A DNA stretch of 64,000 bases from Pyrus communis. Taxonomy: Eukaryota > Streptophyta > Magnoliopsida > Rosales > Rosaceae. Made by a program: the position numbers and the translations under genes. Under the pieces are notes generated by a model, which was given only the letters and a program-made list of their open reading frames with translations, was not told where the DNA came from and ran no database searches. The stretch lies in contig NC_084817.1 of NCBI RefSeq assembly GCF_963583255.1, positions 2,660,001 to 2,724,000 on the forward strand, in the 5' to 3' direction. This document shows, piece after piece, positions 1 to 11,273 of this stretch. Position 1 is the first letter of the stretch. The number at the start of each line of letters is the position of its first letter.

Positions 1-2689
1 CAGTCACCGCAGTCTTCCAAGAAATTCAGTCCCAGACGGTCTCTCTCCCTACCTCTCTCTCTCTCTCTCTCTAATATTTCTCTCTCTAAATTTGAAGGTT
101 TGTTTTTTACAATGTGAATTTCTCTGGCGTGAATTTTTAGGTATCAGTCGGAGGTGTATGAGGTTGCGCGGCGGAAGAACACGATAGCGGTGCTGGAAAC
201 CGGTTCCGGGAAGACGATGATAGCTGTGATGCTCATCAGAGACTACGAAGGCTGCCAAACTATTAATTCAAGTAGTGGTGCCAAAAAATTGATTATTTTC
301 TTGGCTCCAACTGTTCATCTTGTTCACCAGGTATTATTTCCTAATTTTATTCCTTTAAATTTTTTCTTTTTATGTGGCTAATGCGTCGTGGTAGGATGCC
401 GTTATGCAATGTGGCTCATTGGTGGTCTTGTAACTTAATGGAATTATATGTTCTTGTGATTGCAGCAATTTAAGGTTATTAAAGAAAGCACAAATTGTAG
501 AGTGGGTGAGTATTATGGAGCCTTGGGGGTGGACTCGTGGAACATGGAGTGCTGGGAAAAGGAAATAAATGAGCACGATGTAAGTTATCTTCGTTTTTTT
601 GTCAAAAGTTGTCCATTTTTTGATTGTTGAGTAATATTGAAAACTATCACAATCTGTATCGGTTCATGCTTCTTTTCGATGATTTGAGCGTTTCTTATCC
701 TTTCAATTATTGCCGATAATGTTAGCAGCTAATTGATGCTTCACTTTGCTTAGTTTGTTTCTTTTCTTGCTAGTTATAAGAATCACTTAATTTTCCTTCA
801 GAGCTCATGTAGGCCCGTTTTACTTGCTTTACCCATTGTTGACGCCTCATTTGTTTGACTTCTAGCATAGCGAGAACTTATTTAGAATGTGAAGAAAACA
901 ATTATCAGGGTAACTTTTCAAAACTATAATCCTCAAAAGAGTGGAATTCATGCACCACATGTGATATGTTAAAAACCTTGTCACAAAATAGTATTCTCAA
1001 TTTTTTGCAGAGGCTATTCAATTGAAGCATATTGGTTTTATATATATTATCCATTAGGTGCTAGTTATGACCCCCCAGATTCTTTTGGATGGCTTAAGAA
1101 AGGCATTCTTGAGTTTGGAAGCAGTATGGTTGATGATCGTTGATGAGTGCCATCGGGCTATTGGGAATCATCCATATACAAAGATAATGAAGGTTAATTT
1201 CACTTTTGTGTAATGTTCTTTCAATTCATTTTTGCTATGTTTTGTCTCCTTTATTTCTTTTATAGTTAAGGGTTATCTTGACAAATAGTTTGTTGTGGTG
1301 AAGGAATTTTATCACAAGTCTAGTAAAAAGCCAAAGATTTTTGGTTTGACGGCATCACCTGTTATCAAAAAAGGTAATATATGGCTATTGTTTATCATTT
1401 GTGCTCTCTCTTCCTTCAACCCGTTGCTGGGTTTTTGTATGTTCACTTTTTTACATGTCCATTATTGAGTCCAAACCTACTGTATCACAAATCTTAGTAT
1501 GTGCATCTTTATATACAACATTGTGCGTTAGGTGTCTCATCCACAAAGGATTGTGAGGGCCAGTTATCAGAACTTGAAAGCACTTTAGATTCCCAGGTAT
1601 ACAGAAATATTCCAGTAATATTACTATACATGTATCAGTTACTGATGATAATGGTTTAATATCTTGAAATTTGCTTACACAGATTTATACTATTAAGGAC
1701 ATAACAGAGATGGAAGTATGTGTCCCCGCTGCAAAAGAAACATGTAGATTTTATGGCCAAACATGGTTTCCGTGTTCAGATTTGAAAGAAAAGATGAAAG
1801 CCTCTTGGTCCAAGGTATTTCTGCATTACATATATATTAACAAATTTACCATTCATTGTTAGCCTACTTTCGTGTGGCAAACTTGTGTGAATACTAACAA
1901 ACTTGCATTGACAGGTTGATGCTTCATTGTCAAAGTTGCAAGAATCAGTAGAAAGTAATGTGAATGACATGGAGGATAAAATTAAGACATTGCGGAAACG
2001 AATGTCTAATGACTACACAAAGATCTTGTATTGCCTTGATGACCTTGGTCTCATATGTACTTACGAGGTATGACTGTAAGTATAACGCATCGGGTGAAAG
2101 GTGGTTGTTCTAGGAAAATTAAAGGACCGAGCTGTTGTCACCCTCAGACTGGTTTTTCTTTTCATTCTAAACAAATTCAAGCAGTCTAATTGCATAATGT
2201 GAGCCTTAATGGACAGTTATTCATCAGGTCACACCGAATAGTTTCTATGATACACATGGTGTGACCCATTACCGGGGCTTGGTGCTTTTTATTTATGACT
2301 CCGATTATAAGTACTCTTATATAGCCATGTACTGGGATATATCTTAAGATGGTAGTACAGGAGAAAGGTCACCTTGTTCTTCCCCAATTCTACTTTATGG
2401 TCTTTCCTTCTGGTTCTAATTATGAGAACATATAACCTTAATTCTTTTGTAGGCTGTTAAGATCTGTTTAGAGAATGCGCCGAAGTGCAACGAGGTGATT
2501 GAACTTTATAGAGAAGGCTCTTTGCAGTGCAGATGTTTTCTTGAGGAAGTGTTTGGTATAATTAAGGAATCATTTCTGCACGGTATGCCATTCTTAGCTT
2601 TCTTTCCTAACTCTTTTATCAGCATTTATACCGCACTGGTCTAACTTTATATTAAAAATCATCTGTTAATGATATGCTATAAAGTACTG

Positions 2690-2729
<40 letters not shown>

Positions 2730-5700
2730 ATATATATATATATTTATGGGTTAGGGTCCAGGGACACTCTTTTGACACATGATTTTGTGGGGCTCACTCC
2801 ATAATCCAACTGTCTATCTTTATGTCTTACCTCAAAGGTCATGTCACCCAAATCCAAAACCACTGTTGGATTAAATTTAGTGTTTCTTGGTAGAACCATA
2901 TTCGTTCATTTTCTTCACTACAAATGAATGTCTTAATGATTTTGGATTTGTCTAATTTTTTTACAAGGATGATGTATGAATGATGTACTAAAATATAGAT
3001 GGTTAGGATAGTTAAAATACCTTACAAAGTGTGTCAAAAGCGTGTGTCCCCGGATCCTAACCCTATATATATATATATACTGTCTTTCTTGGTCCCTTTT
3101 CTGTTTGCTTTTGTTGTCTTTTCAATTATTAAGGACTTAACACTTTGCTTATTTCTGATAGTGTTTTATCATTGACATGCTTGAGAATGGATGAATAATG
3201 CCATTATTTTGCTGACTATGGGGTGGCATTAGATCATATGATTTTAGCTTTTAAAAGCAGAAGATGCCTGTTCAACAATAATCTTGTTATGTTCAGTTAA
3301 TAAGGACATAGCACTTTGCTCAGTTCTGATAGTGTTATCATTGAGATGCTTGAGAATAGATGAATAATGCCATTATTTTCCCAACATACTTTTTGTCGCC
3401 ATATAGTTCTGATGATGCAAATAACTCCAATTTTGTTGTAGTAAAATGAGCTATTATTTCCTTCTATTGTCAGGTTCTGAAAATTTTTTGGATTTCGGGT
3501 TTGACTATTTGAAGGCAGTAGATGTGGGCTACATATCTCCAAAATTAAATGAACTTGTTCAAATTTTTCATTCTTTTGGGTAAGACAATACCTTTGTTGC
3601 GCAATTTCTTATCATTGCAAGTTGCTTTACAATCCATAATGTTTTATTGCAGAAGATCTAGGGAAGTACGGTGCCTCGTATTTGTTGATAAAATCATCAC
3701 AGCTAAAGTGATTGAGAGATTCATTAAGAAAGTTACCTCCCTGTCTCATTTTACGGCTTCCTATTTGACTGGAAGCACTACATCAGTTGATGCTCTGGCG
3801 CCGAAAATACAAAAGGAGACATTGGAGTTATTCTGCTCTGGGGCGGTATATGATCTTTTATTTTGTAGGAAAGGAACTGACTCATGAGAATTTTTGACAT
3901 TTGCAAACCTGATACTCAATTGACCCCTTTTGAATAGGTCAATTTATTATTTGCTACCGATGTAGTTGAGGAGGGAATTCATGTTCTGAGCTGCTCCTGT
4001 GTGGTACGTTTCGACTTGCCAAAGACAGTGCGTAGTTATGTCCAGTCAAGGGGACGAGCTCGGCAAGATAACTCTCAATTCATCACAATGCTGGAGAGGT
4101 GAGGCCATCTCTTTATTGTTCCACTTTATCGGCATATGGGTAGTGGATAGATATATATAGAGAACCTTCAGTGAGTTGAAGATTTTCTCTGTAGGTGTCC
4201 TTATTGTGTGTTTCTCATGTATGTAATTATTTTCTGAATGTTCATAAAGTACAGGGGAAACAAGAAACAAAGGGATCAACTATATGAGATTGTCAAGAGT
4301 GAGTGTTTGCTGACAGATACAGCTGTCAAAAGAGATCCTGAAGCATGCATTTTGAAAGAATGTATTTTGGAGGAAACAAATATATATACTGTGGATTCCA
4401 CCAGAGCATTAGTCACTGCAGATTCCAGTGTCAGTCTTATACATAAATATTGTGAAACGCTGCCTAGGGATAAGTATGCATCTGTAAATTATTCAGTACT
4501 GTTTCTTGAATTTACTGCTTAAAAAAATTAATTCTTATTGCACCCTTATCTGATTACCGTGTAACTTGTAACTTAGGTACTTCACTCCAAACCCAACTTT
4601 TCATTTCTCATATCTTGGAGGGTCTTATGAGTGTAAGATTACTTTGCCTCCAAATGCGGCTTTCCAAACTTTAGTTGGCCCTGCATGCAAGAAATCTTCT
4701 TTAGCAAAACAGCTTGTCTGCTTGGAAGCATGTAAGCAGCTACATCAAATGGGTGCCCTGAATGACCATCTTCTCCCAGTCATTGAAGTGCCCGATGTGA
4801 AAAGAAAAGAGGAAGCTTCTGGTGCAGGTAGTTTTTCTGTACATACTATCTGAGAAAATCAGTGGCTGATTGTTCACTGATGCACAATGAACTTAAGTTG
4901 CTTTTTATGAGTCAGTCATTCTTTGATTTATGTTTATGAATGATACTTTCTATTTGTTTTCTATTGTGGTTTCAAGTCAACAAGTTGTTCCTTGGCCTAA
5001 TGTTTGGTGTCATTTGCTTTAAATTTAACTGCTAAATGATATAAACTGGGCAGCCAAAATGTTTTGGTATCACATCTGTATTCACTTTCTAAAGCAGCTT
5101 TATCCCTGTCTTACTGCAGCTTGATTTTTGTTTCAGCACCCCATATTGCATGTGGCTATGTGCTGATGCAGTTTCTGTTCATACTTTTCTTGTTCTCATC
5201 TTTTTAATTTAAATAATTGTATTTGGTCTTTAAAGGAACTACTAAAAGGAAGGAACTACATGGTACAACTGGCATTCGTATGCTATCTGGAACTTGGGGG
5301 GAGAAACTTGATGGTGCTCTTTTTCAGGCATATAAGTTTGACTTCTCCTGTAATATTGCCAGTGAGTTGTATTCTGGATTTGTTTTTCTCATTGAATCAA
5401 AGCTGGCTGATGATGTGGGGAATATCAAATTGGATCTTTACCTGCTTTCGAAGACAGTTAAGGCTTCTGTTTCTTCCGGTGGGGAGGTTCATTTGGACGG
5501 GGAACAGGTACAACTTAAGCTGTTGAACTCAAATTTGCTTCATTTCGTGGTAGTACTTACTGGAACTAGTATTTTCTTAACAGATGGAAAAAGCAAAGTG
5601 CTTCCAGGAATTTTTCTTTAATGGATTGTTTGGGAAATTGTATGGAACCAAATCAGCTAGAAAACAGAGAGAACTTTTACTGGAGAAAGAAACAAGAAAA

Positions 5701-8700
5701 CTGTGGACTCCATCATGCTTATATTTGCTTCTTCCGGTTGAGACATTGAATGATTCAAAAGATGAATCCTGGAGAATAAATTGGGCAGGGATCAATTCTT
5801 GTGTTTCTGTGGTAGAGTTCTTAAAGAGAAACTCGTCTTTGGGCAGTCACCAGTGTCACCTTGACACAGGGAATTCAGTTCCAAGTAGAACTGTCTCATC
5901 TGAGACTGAGTGCAGCAGTGCGGGGATAGTTCACTTTGCTAATTGCTCTGTTGATGTAAAAAATCTCAAAGATACGGTGGTGGTGGCTATCCATACTGGA
6001 AGAATCTACTCAGTTTATGAGGTTATGAGTAACACTTCGGCTGAGAGTCCTTTTGATGGAAAGAAAGACAATGTACCATCACAATATACTTCATTTTCTG
6101 AGTACTTCAACAAAAAGTAAGTTATTTTATACCTTGTGTGATGTTTTAGTGATATTACCGTACAATTTTCTTAATGATGTTAATTCTGTTCAGATATGGG
6201 ATTGTGCTCCTATATCCTGGTCAGCCTCTGTTGCGACTGAAACAAAGTCATAATCCGCACAACCTTCTTGTGAACTTCAATGGTGAAGGTTTGTTGATTT
6301 GCAGCTTGATCTTTTAGCAATATACCTTATTATTTTTTGTAAGCACCCGTTCTTTAATTTATATTTGTATCTATAAAGTTTTTCATGAAACTGTTGTTCA
6401 TGTCCCTTCTATTGTATTTCCCCATGTTCCAATATTGATTGAAGCAGAAAATTGGCCTAACAGTGCATATATGTATTATGTACTGAGTGAAAGTACTATC
6501 TTAGTTCTGCATCTTCTACTCCCCCTAGTTATTAAAACTTAAAGTTAGACAGCTGCTTCTGTGGTTTCTTGCAAGTAATGGTACTCAATATTATTATGAA
6601 GTATATCATTCGAAAGTGTGGTCTTGCGGATGGTGGGATTGGGTGTTTGACTTGTTGAGCATGTGGTCCTTTTACAATCAAATTAATAAATCTATCTGAT
6701 GCATGTTGTTGAAGAGTAAATGGAGGTGACAAAAGGTTGTGGGTGTGAGTAATTGACTTGTTGCAGTGTTAGTTACATGCTATTGAACCTAGGTTAGCAA
6801 TACAATGCGTTTTGTATGTTTGGTTGCTAATATTCAACTGGGCAGGTGGTAATGGTAAGACATTGCAATCTGGTGTTGTTATTGGAAGGCAGCGCATGTA
6901 TGCTCACATGCCACCTGAGCTTCTAGTCACTATTGGTGTCCCAAGAGACGTTCTAAAGTCATGTTATTTACTACCATCATTGATTCATCGCTTGGAGTCC
7001 CTGATGCTAGCCAGTCAACTTAGAGAAGAGATTAATTATCATTGTAGCAGCTTTGGGATATCAAGCTCATTGGTATGTCATCTCTTTAGAGACTACGTGA
7101 CTTGCCCTTTTATCATTCTAATAGAAGATTTATCTGAATGATGTTTTTGTGACCAGATTCTAGAAGCACTTACAACACTAAGATGTAATGATGATTTTTC
7201 TATGGAGCGCCTGGAATTGCTTGGTGATTCAATTTTAAAATATACTGTGAGCTGCCACCTCTTTCTCAAATATCCCAAAAAGCATGAAGGACAGTTAACT
7301 AACTATCGCATGCTGACTATTTGTAACTCAAACCTACATAGATTGGGAATGAATCGCAAGTTACAGGTATTTCCCTTGTACTACATGCTGTCTATGGCTT
7401 ATATTTATTCACTCAGGTACTGATGTTCAACCTCATGTTGTACTGATATTCAAGCTCATGTCGTAATGGCTTTGCAAATTTTTAATAGGGATATATCCGT
7501 GATGGTGCATTTGACCCATGTCGTTGGGTTGCTCCAGGGCAGATTTCTCTACGACCCGTTCCTTGTAATTGTGGAGTGGAGACTTTAGAAGTACCATTAG
7601 ATAGCAAATTCCAAACCGAAGACCCGAAAGTTGTGGTTGGAAAGAGCTGTGATAAGGGCCATAGATGGATGTGTTCAAAAACAATCTCTGATTGTGTTGA
7701 AGCCCTTATAGGAGCATACTATGTTGCTGGTGGATTGCCTGCTACCTTGCATGTGATGAAGTGGCTCGATATTGATGTAGAACTTGAACCTTCCTTGGTT
7801 GCTGATGCAATTATGACGGCATCTCTTCATTCGTACACCTCGAAAGCTAATGAGATTGCAGTCTTGGAGTCAAAGCTTCACTATGAATTTTCTACCAAGG
7901 GTCTCTTACTGGAGGCCATGACACATGCATCTGACCAAGAATCAGGAGGTGGCTACTGTTATGAGGTATACTGAGAGTTCTATGCGGAGTTTCCTTGATC
8001 GACTCTTTACCTTTTCACTTTTTTTTTCCTCATATGGTTTACAACAATAAGAAGGAAAATTGTTGTGAGCTTGGAAACCGAAATTGACCAATCAATCTAC
8101 TATGAAAATGAATCTTTGATAGATTATTTGTTTTACCTACAAGTAATAAATGACCAAGTATAGAACGAGAGTGAAAATTCCATATTACTTCTCTTAACTT
8201 CTTGAATTTTCAACAGCGACTTGAATTTCTAGGCGACTCTGTGTTGGACCTGCTTATCACAAGGCATCTCTATCATAGCCACACAGATATTGATCCAGGC
8301 GAGTTAACTGACTTGCGCTCAGCTTCTGTTAATAATGAAAGTTTTGCGCAAGTTGCTGTTAGACATGACCTCCAGCAGCATCTGCAACATGCATCGATGT
8401 TACTTCTAAGTCAGATAACAGAATATGTGAAGTCTCTTTCAGAACCTGACAATGGTACCACACTTCAAGGCACCAAAGGTCCTAAGGTAAGATCTCACTC
8501 AATGTCCAATGTTTTTCTCTTCAATACTTTTGAAAGGTATCCTTGAGCTTTTGTTTTCAGGTTTTGCTAAAAGATTGAATGTCTGCTTCTTTAAGGCAGT
8601 CACCTTTTTATCTTTATTTGGTTCTTTCAGCTTTCTAATTTAAAATTTACGGTCTGGAGGGGTCCTTTTGTATACTTCCCATGTATTTTTGCCATAGTTC

Positions 8701-10557
8701 CTTTTCAAGTCAAATATCATGACTAAATCTCTATTGTTATCATCACTGTGTTACCATTGTCACAACGATTGTTACTACTATATTATATATTATTGTTTTT
8801 GTAATCATGAATAGTATCTGTGCAGGCTCTTGGAGACATGGTGGAAAGTATTGCAGGGGCTATTCTAATTGATACCAAACTTAATCTTGATGAAGTGTGG
8901 AGAATTTTTGAGCCATTATTATCTCCAATTGTGACTCCTGACAAACTTGAGCTGCCTCCACTACGGGAGCTGATTGAATTATGCGACTTGTTCGGGTACT
9001 ATAAAAAAGAGAAGTGTATCAATAAGGGTGAAACAGTTCATGCGGAGCTGACTGTACAACTGAAAGATGTTCTGTTGACTGGAGAGGGGTGCGATCGGAC
9101 TAAAAAAGGTGCAAAAGGAGAAGCAGCTCGTCGTTTACTCAAGAAACTTGAGGTTTGTTGGTTTTCTAAGTGTCTGTTAGTTTTTATTTGTTTGTGGGAA
9201 TGAGAACCGAGAGGGGATCAGGAAAAGAATGAAATTTATTCTAATATTTGCTTGTAACTTGATCCCAATTTGGAAATTTTGGCTCATGTTTCAAGCTGGG
9301 GCTCCGGTGTTAGGATTTCTGGGTTCTAGGGTCAAAGCCAGGGTTTCAAGGTCTAGGGTTCTGAGTCCTAGGTTCGGGATTTTTTGTTCATGTGTCTTGG
9401 TTCAGATCTGAGGTACCAAATTGTTGCTAATGAGTAGTCTGCTGCATCTCTCTGATTGTTAAGTTCCCTTCACTAAACGTTGTTAGTACTGTATTACTTT
9501 GTCATGGAACAGGAGAGAGGTATTTCATTTTCCAAGAAGAGGAAACTGGATGCTGACCAATTAGGTGACTTCTCTTCCCTTGACATCAACCATAAGGTCA
9601 GCGACCAAGTAACTGTCAAAGATTCTTCAGCGTTAATGGTCTATAAAAGGCGAAAGACAACTGAAATGCCTCTAGCTGCTCCACCAACTGGAGTTTCTCC
9701 TTCAGTAATTGCCAGGAAAACCTCTAGCCCCAACAATGCCGCCCCAGGTTTGCACCATTTATTCGTTCTAATTTTCTATAATTGAAGTGATCCCAATTTT
9801 TGAGAGGATTTTTTTTTTACTCTACGAATTAGTGCAAAGATCCATGATATTTAACATTTTTGCATGATAATCTCTTTCTTCCTGTTTGTTCAAACGGGTA
9901 AAATGCATTCCAAATTGTATGATAAACGTTCAAAACTGTTTTTCATAAATGAAATGGTAAATTGATAGATCACTGGAATGCATAAAAGCATTTGCTTTTC
10001 TTAATCTACTTCATGCTCGCTGACAAGATCAAGGATTGCTTTAAGTGGCTTCATTTCTTTAGAGATTCAGATAGGAGCTATGGCTTATCATATGTTATTA
10101 TTAAGCATTATCCTATGTTATTAATCTACTTCATGCTCGCTGCGGGTTCTTTTATGCAGTCATTAAAGCAATCAACATGAAGAAAGGAGGGCCTCGATCT
10201 GCTCTTTTTGCTCTGTGCATGAAACAGCAGTGGCCAAAGCCAGGCTTTAAAATAACAGAAACTCAGTCAAGGTTAGTCCATAACCAAATCCTACAAATCT
10301 ACTACAAAATTGTGTTTTAATTTTTATTTTGGCCTCACAACCGTCTTTCTTCCCGTAGAACTCCAATCACATTTGGTGAAAGCTCAACCAAGTACTTCAA
10401 CAGTTTTGTCGCACAAGTAACCTTGCACATACCCAACTCCGGCGTCATTGAATGCACAGGAGATGCTAGACCTGACAAGGGGAGTTCAGAAGATTCTGCA
10501 GCCGTCGTCTTGTTTCAAGAGCTTCAACGGCAGGGAAGAGTTGTAATTGGTGGGTGA
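1..10557 (+). CDS. DCL3: Dicer-like 3 endoribonuclease (5' end cut by window)
   Basis: Makes 24-nt siRNAs from RDR2 products for RNA-directed DNA methylation in the nucleus. Exons read from GT-AG signals: 1-38, 141-330, 466-579, 1058-1192, 1289-1373, 1532-1596, 1683-1814, 1915-2067, 2453-2582, 3474-3579, 3653-3845, 3938-4098, 4255-4473, 4577-4827, 5236-5507, 5584-6116, 6194-6288, 6846-7072, 7157-7366, 7489-7965, 8217-8486, 8826-9152, 9513-9747, 10160-10271, 10359-10557. They join into 1642 codons. Visible domains (residues from the window edge): Walker A ETGSGKT 32-38, DECH box 143-146, helicase motif VI QSRGRAR 483-489, Dicer dimerisation domain about 575-657, PAZ about 860-1010, RNase IIIa ERLELLGDS 1050-1058 with D/E at 1171/1174, RNase IIIb RLEFLGDS from 1263 with D1356/E1359, and two dsRNA-binding regions (about 1380-1461 and 1545-1640). 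A KKRK basic patch near 1470 could be a nuclear signal. The linker [10 protein letters not shown] and C-terminal INMKKGGPR stretches point to DCL3 rather than DCL2/DCL4. No frameshift or missing catalytic residue seen. Confidence 0.96.
2693..2743. repeat. (TC)n-(TA)n microsatellite in DCL3 intron
   Basis: A run of about 17 TC units is followed by about 7 TA units inside the 891-bp intron between the DCL3 exons at 2453-2582 and 3474-3579. A second TA run (3064-3080) lies on the other side of the MITE at 2748-3063, as if the MITE had inserted into a longer TA tract. Confidence 0.9.
2748..3063. mobile_element. MITE in DCL3 intron
   Basis: A 316-bp non-coding element with terminal inverted repeats. 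The left end GGGTTAGGGTCCAGGGACAC matches the reverse complement of the right end (GGGTTAGGATCCGGGGACAC) at 18 of 20 positions. Similarity continues inward through CTTTTGACACA after a 2-bp offset. It sits in a TA repeat, so the target duplication cannot be resolved. A diverged copy in the same orientation lies at 53341-53640. Superfamily not assigned. Confidence 0.82.
3123..3381 (+). repeat. Direct duplication of about 88 bp in DCL3 intron
   Basis: The segment starting AAGGACTTAACACTTTGC (3131) recurs as AAGGACATAGCACTTTGC (3302), an offset of 171 bp. Both run through TTGAGAATRGATGAATAATGCCATTATTTT with about 90% identity. This is a local duplication within the same intron as the MITE. Confidence 0.8.
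10001..10142 (+). repeat. 22-bp direct repeat 120 bp apart in last-but-one DCL3 intron
   Basis: TTAATCTACTTCATGCTCGC plus TG occurs identically at 10001-10022 and 10121-10142. The sequence between and after the copies is unrelated. The second copy ends 17 bp before the acceptor AG of the exon at 10160. It may be a short insertion flanked by a duplication, or repair filler. Confidence 0.75.
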
Positions 10558-11273
10558 TAAGATACCATATATTTTTCCGGCTAGTTTCATAATTTAAGAA
10601 TCGGAGGGTTTAATAATTTTCGAATCCACCATCCCAGTTATCTTTGTTCTTATGGAGCAGTTGGGATCTGGCATTGCCATGGATCCATGGAGCATAGTTA
10701 ATCTCAATGTAAGTAGATTAACATCACCAGGAATAAAACTGTAAATTATGTGCTGCCTTCACCACCTTTTACTCTCCTTTCTCTTACTCTATGTGCTTAG
10801 TTTTTATCTTATTTTATTTTACTTATATTTCGGGTTAGTCAGATGCTTGAAGATGAAATAACTTTTTACCGTCTTAATAAATTAAGACGTGGACGCTGTC
10901 TTAACCAACTGACCAAACATAGTTCAAGTGATCTTTGAATTCCAACATGTCGCGTATCTGACTCTTTTTATAAAGTAAAAGCAACCAAGGTAATGAGACT
11001 TGGTATTTCGGGATATTCATGTATCAATTCATATGTTTTCTTTGGTAAAAACTACAAATGTTGGGGGAATTTACTCATCCAAAACTTGTTACGCACACAA
11101 ATTTTATACATTTGAAGTAGCTATAATCTCGTAAAATCCTATATAAAGAAAGAATTATTATTAGCACTCCAAAAATCTATTAATAAAGACGGCAGAAGTT
11201 TTGAAGTCATGGCCTTGAAGAACTTTAGTTTGAGCTCCTTCAAGACTTGGAAGAAGTGAGGGGAAGATGATCT
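10558..11273. other. Convergent intergenic region, DCL3 / BRCT gene 3' ends
   Basis: About 716 bp between two stop codons that face each other; it must hold both 3' UTRs and terminators. AT-rich. I see no ORF or repeat of note. Confidence 0.7.
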
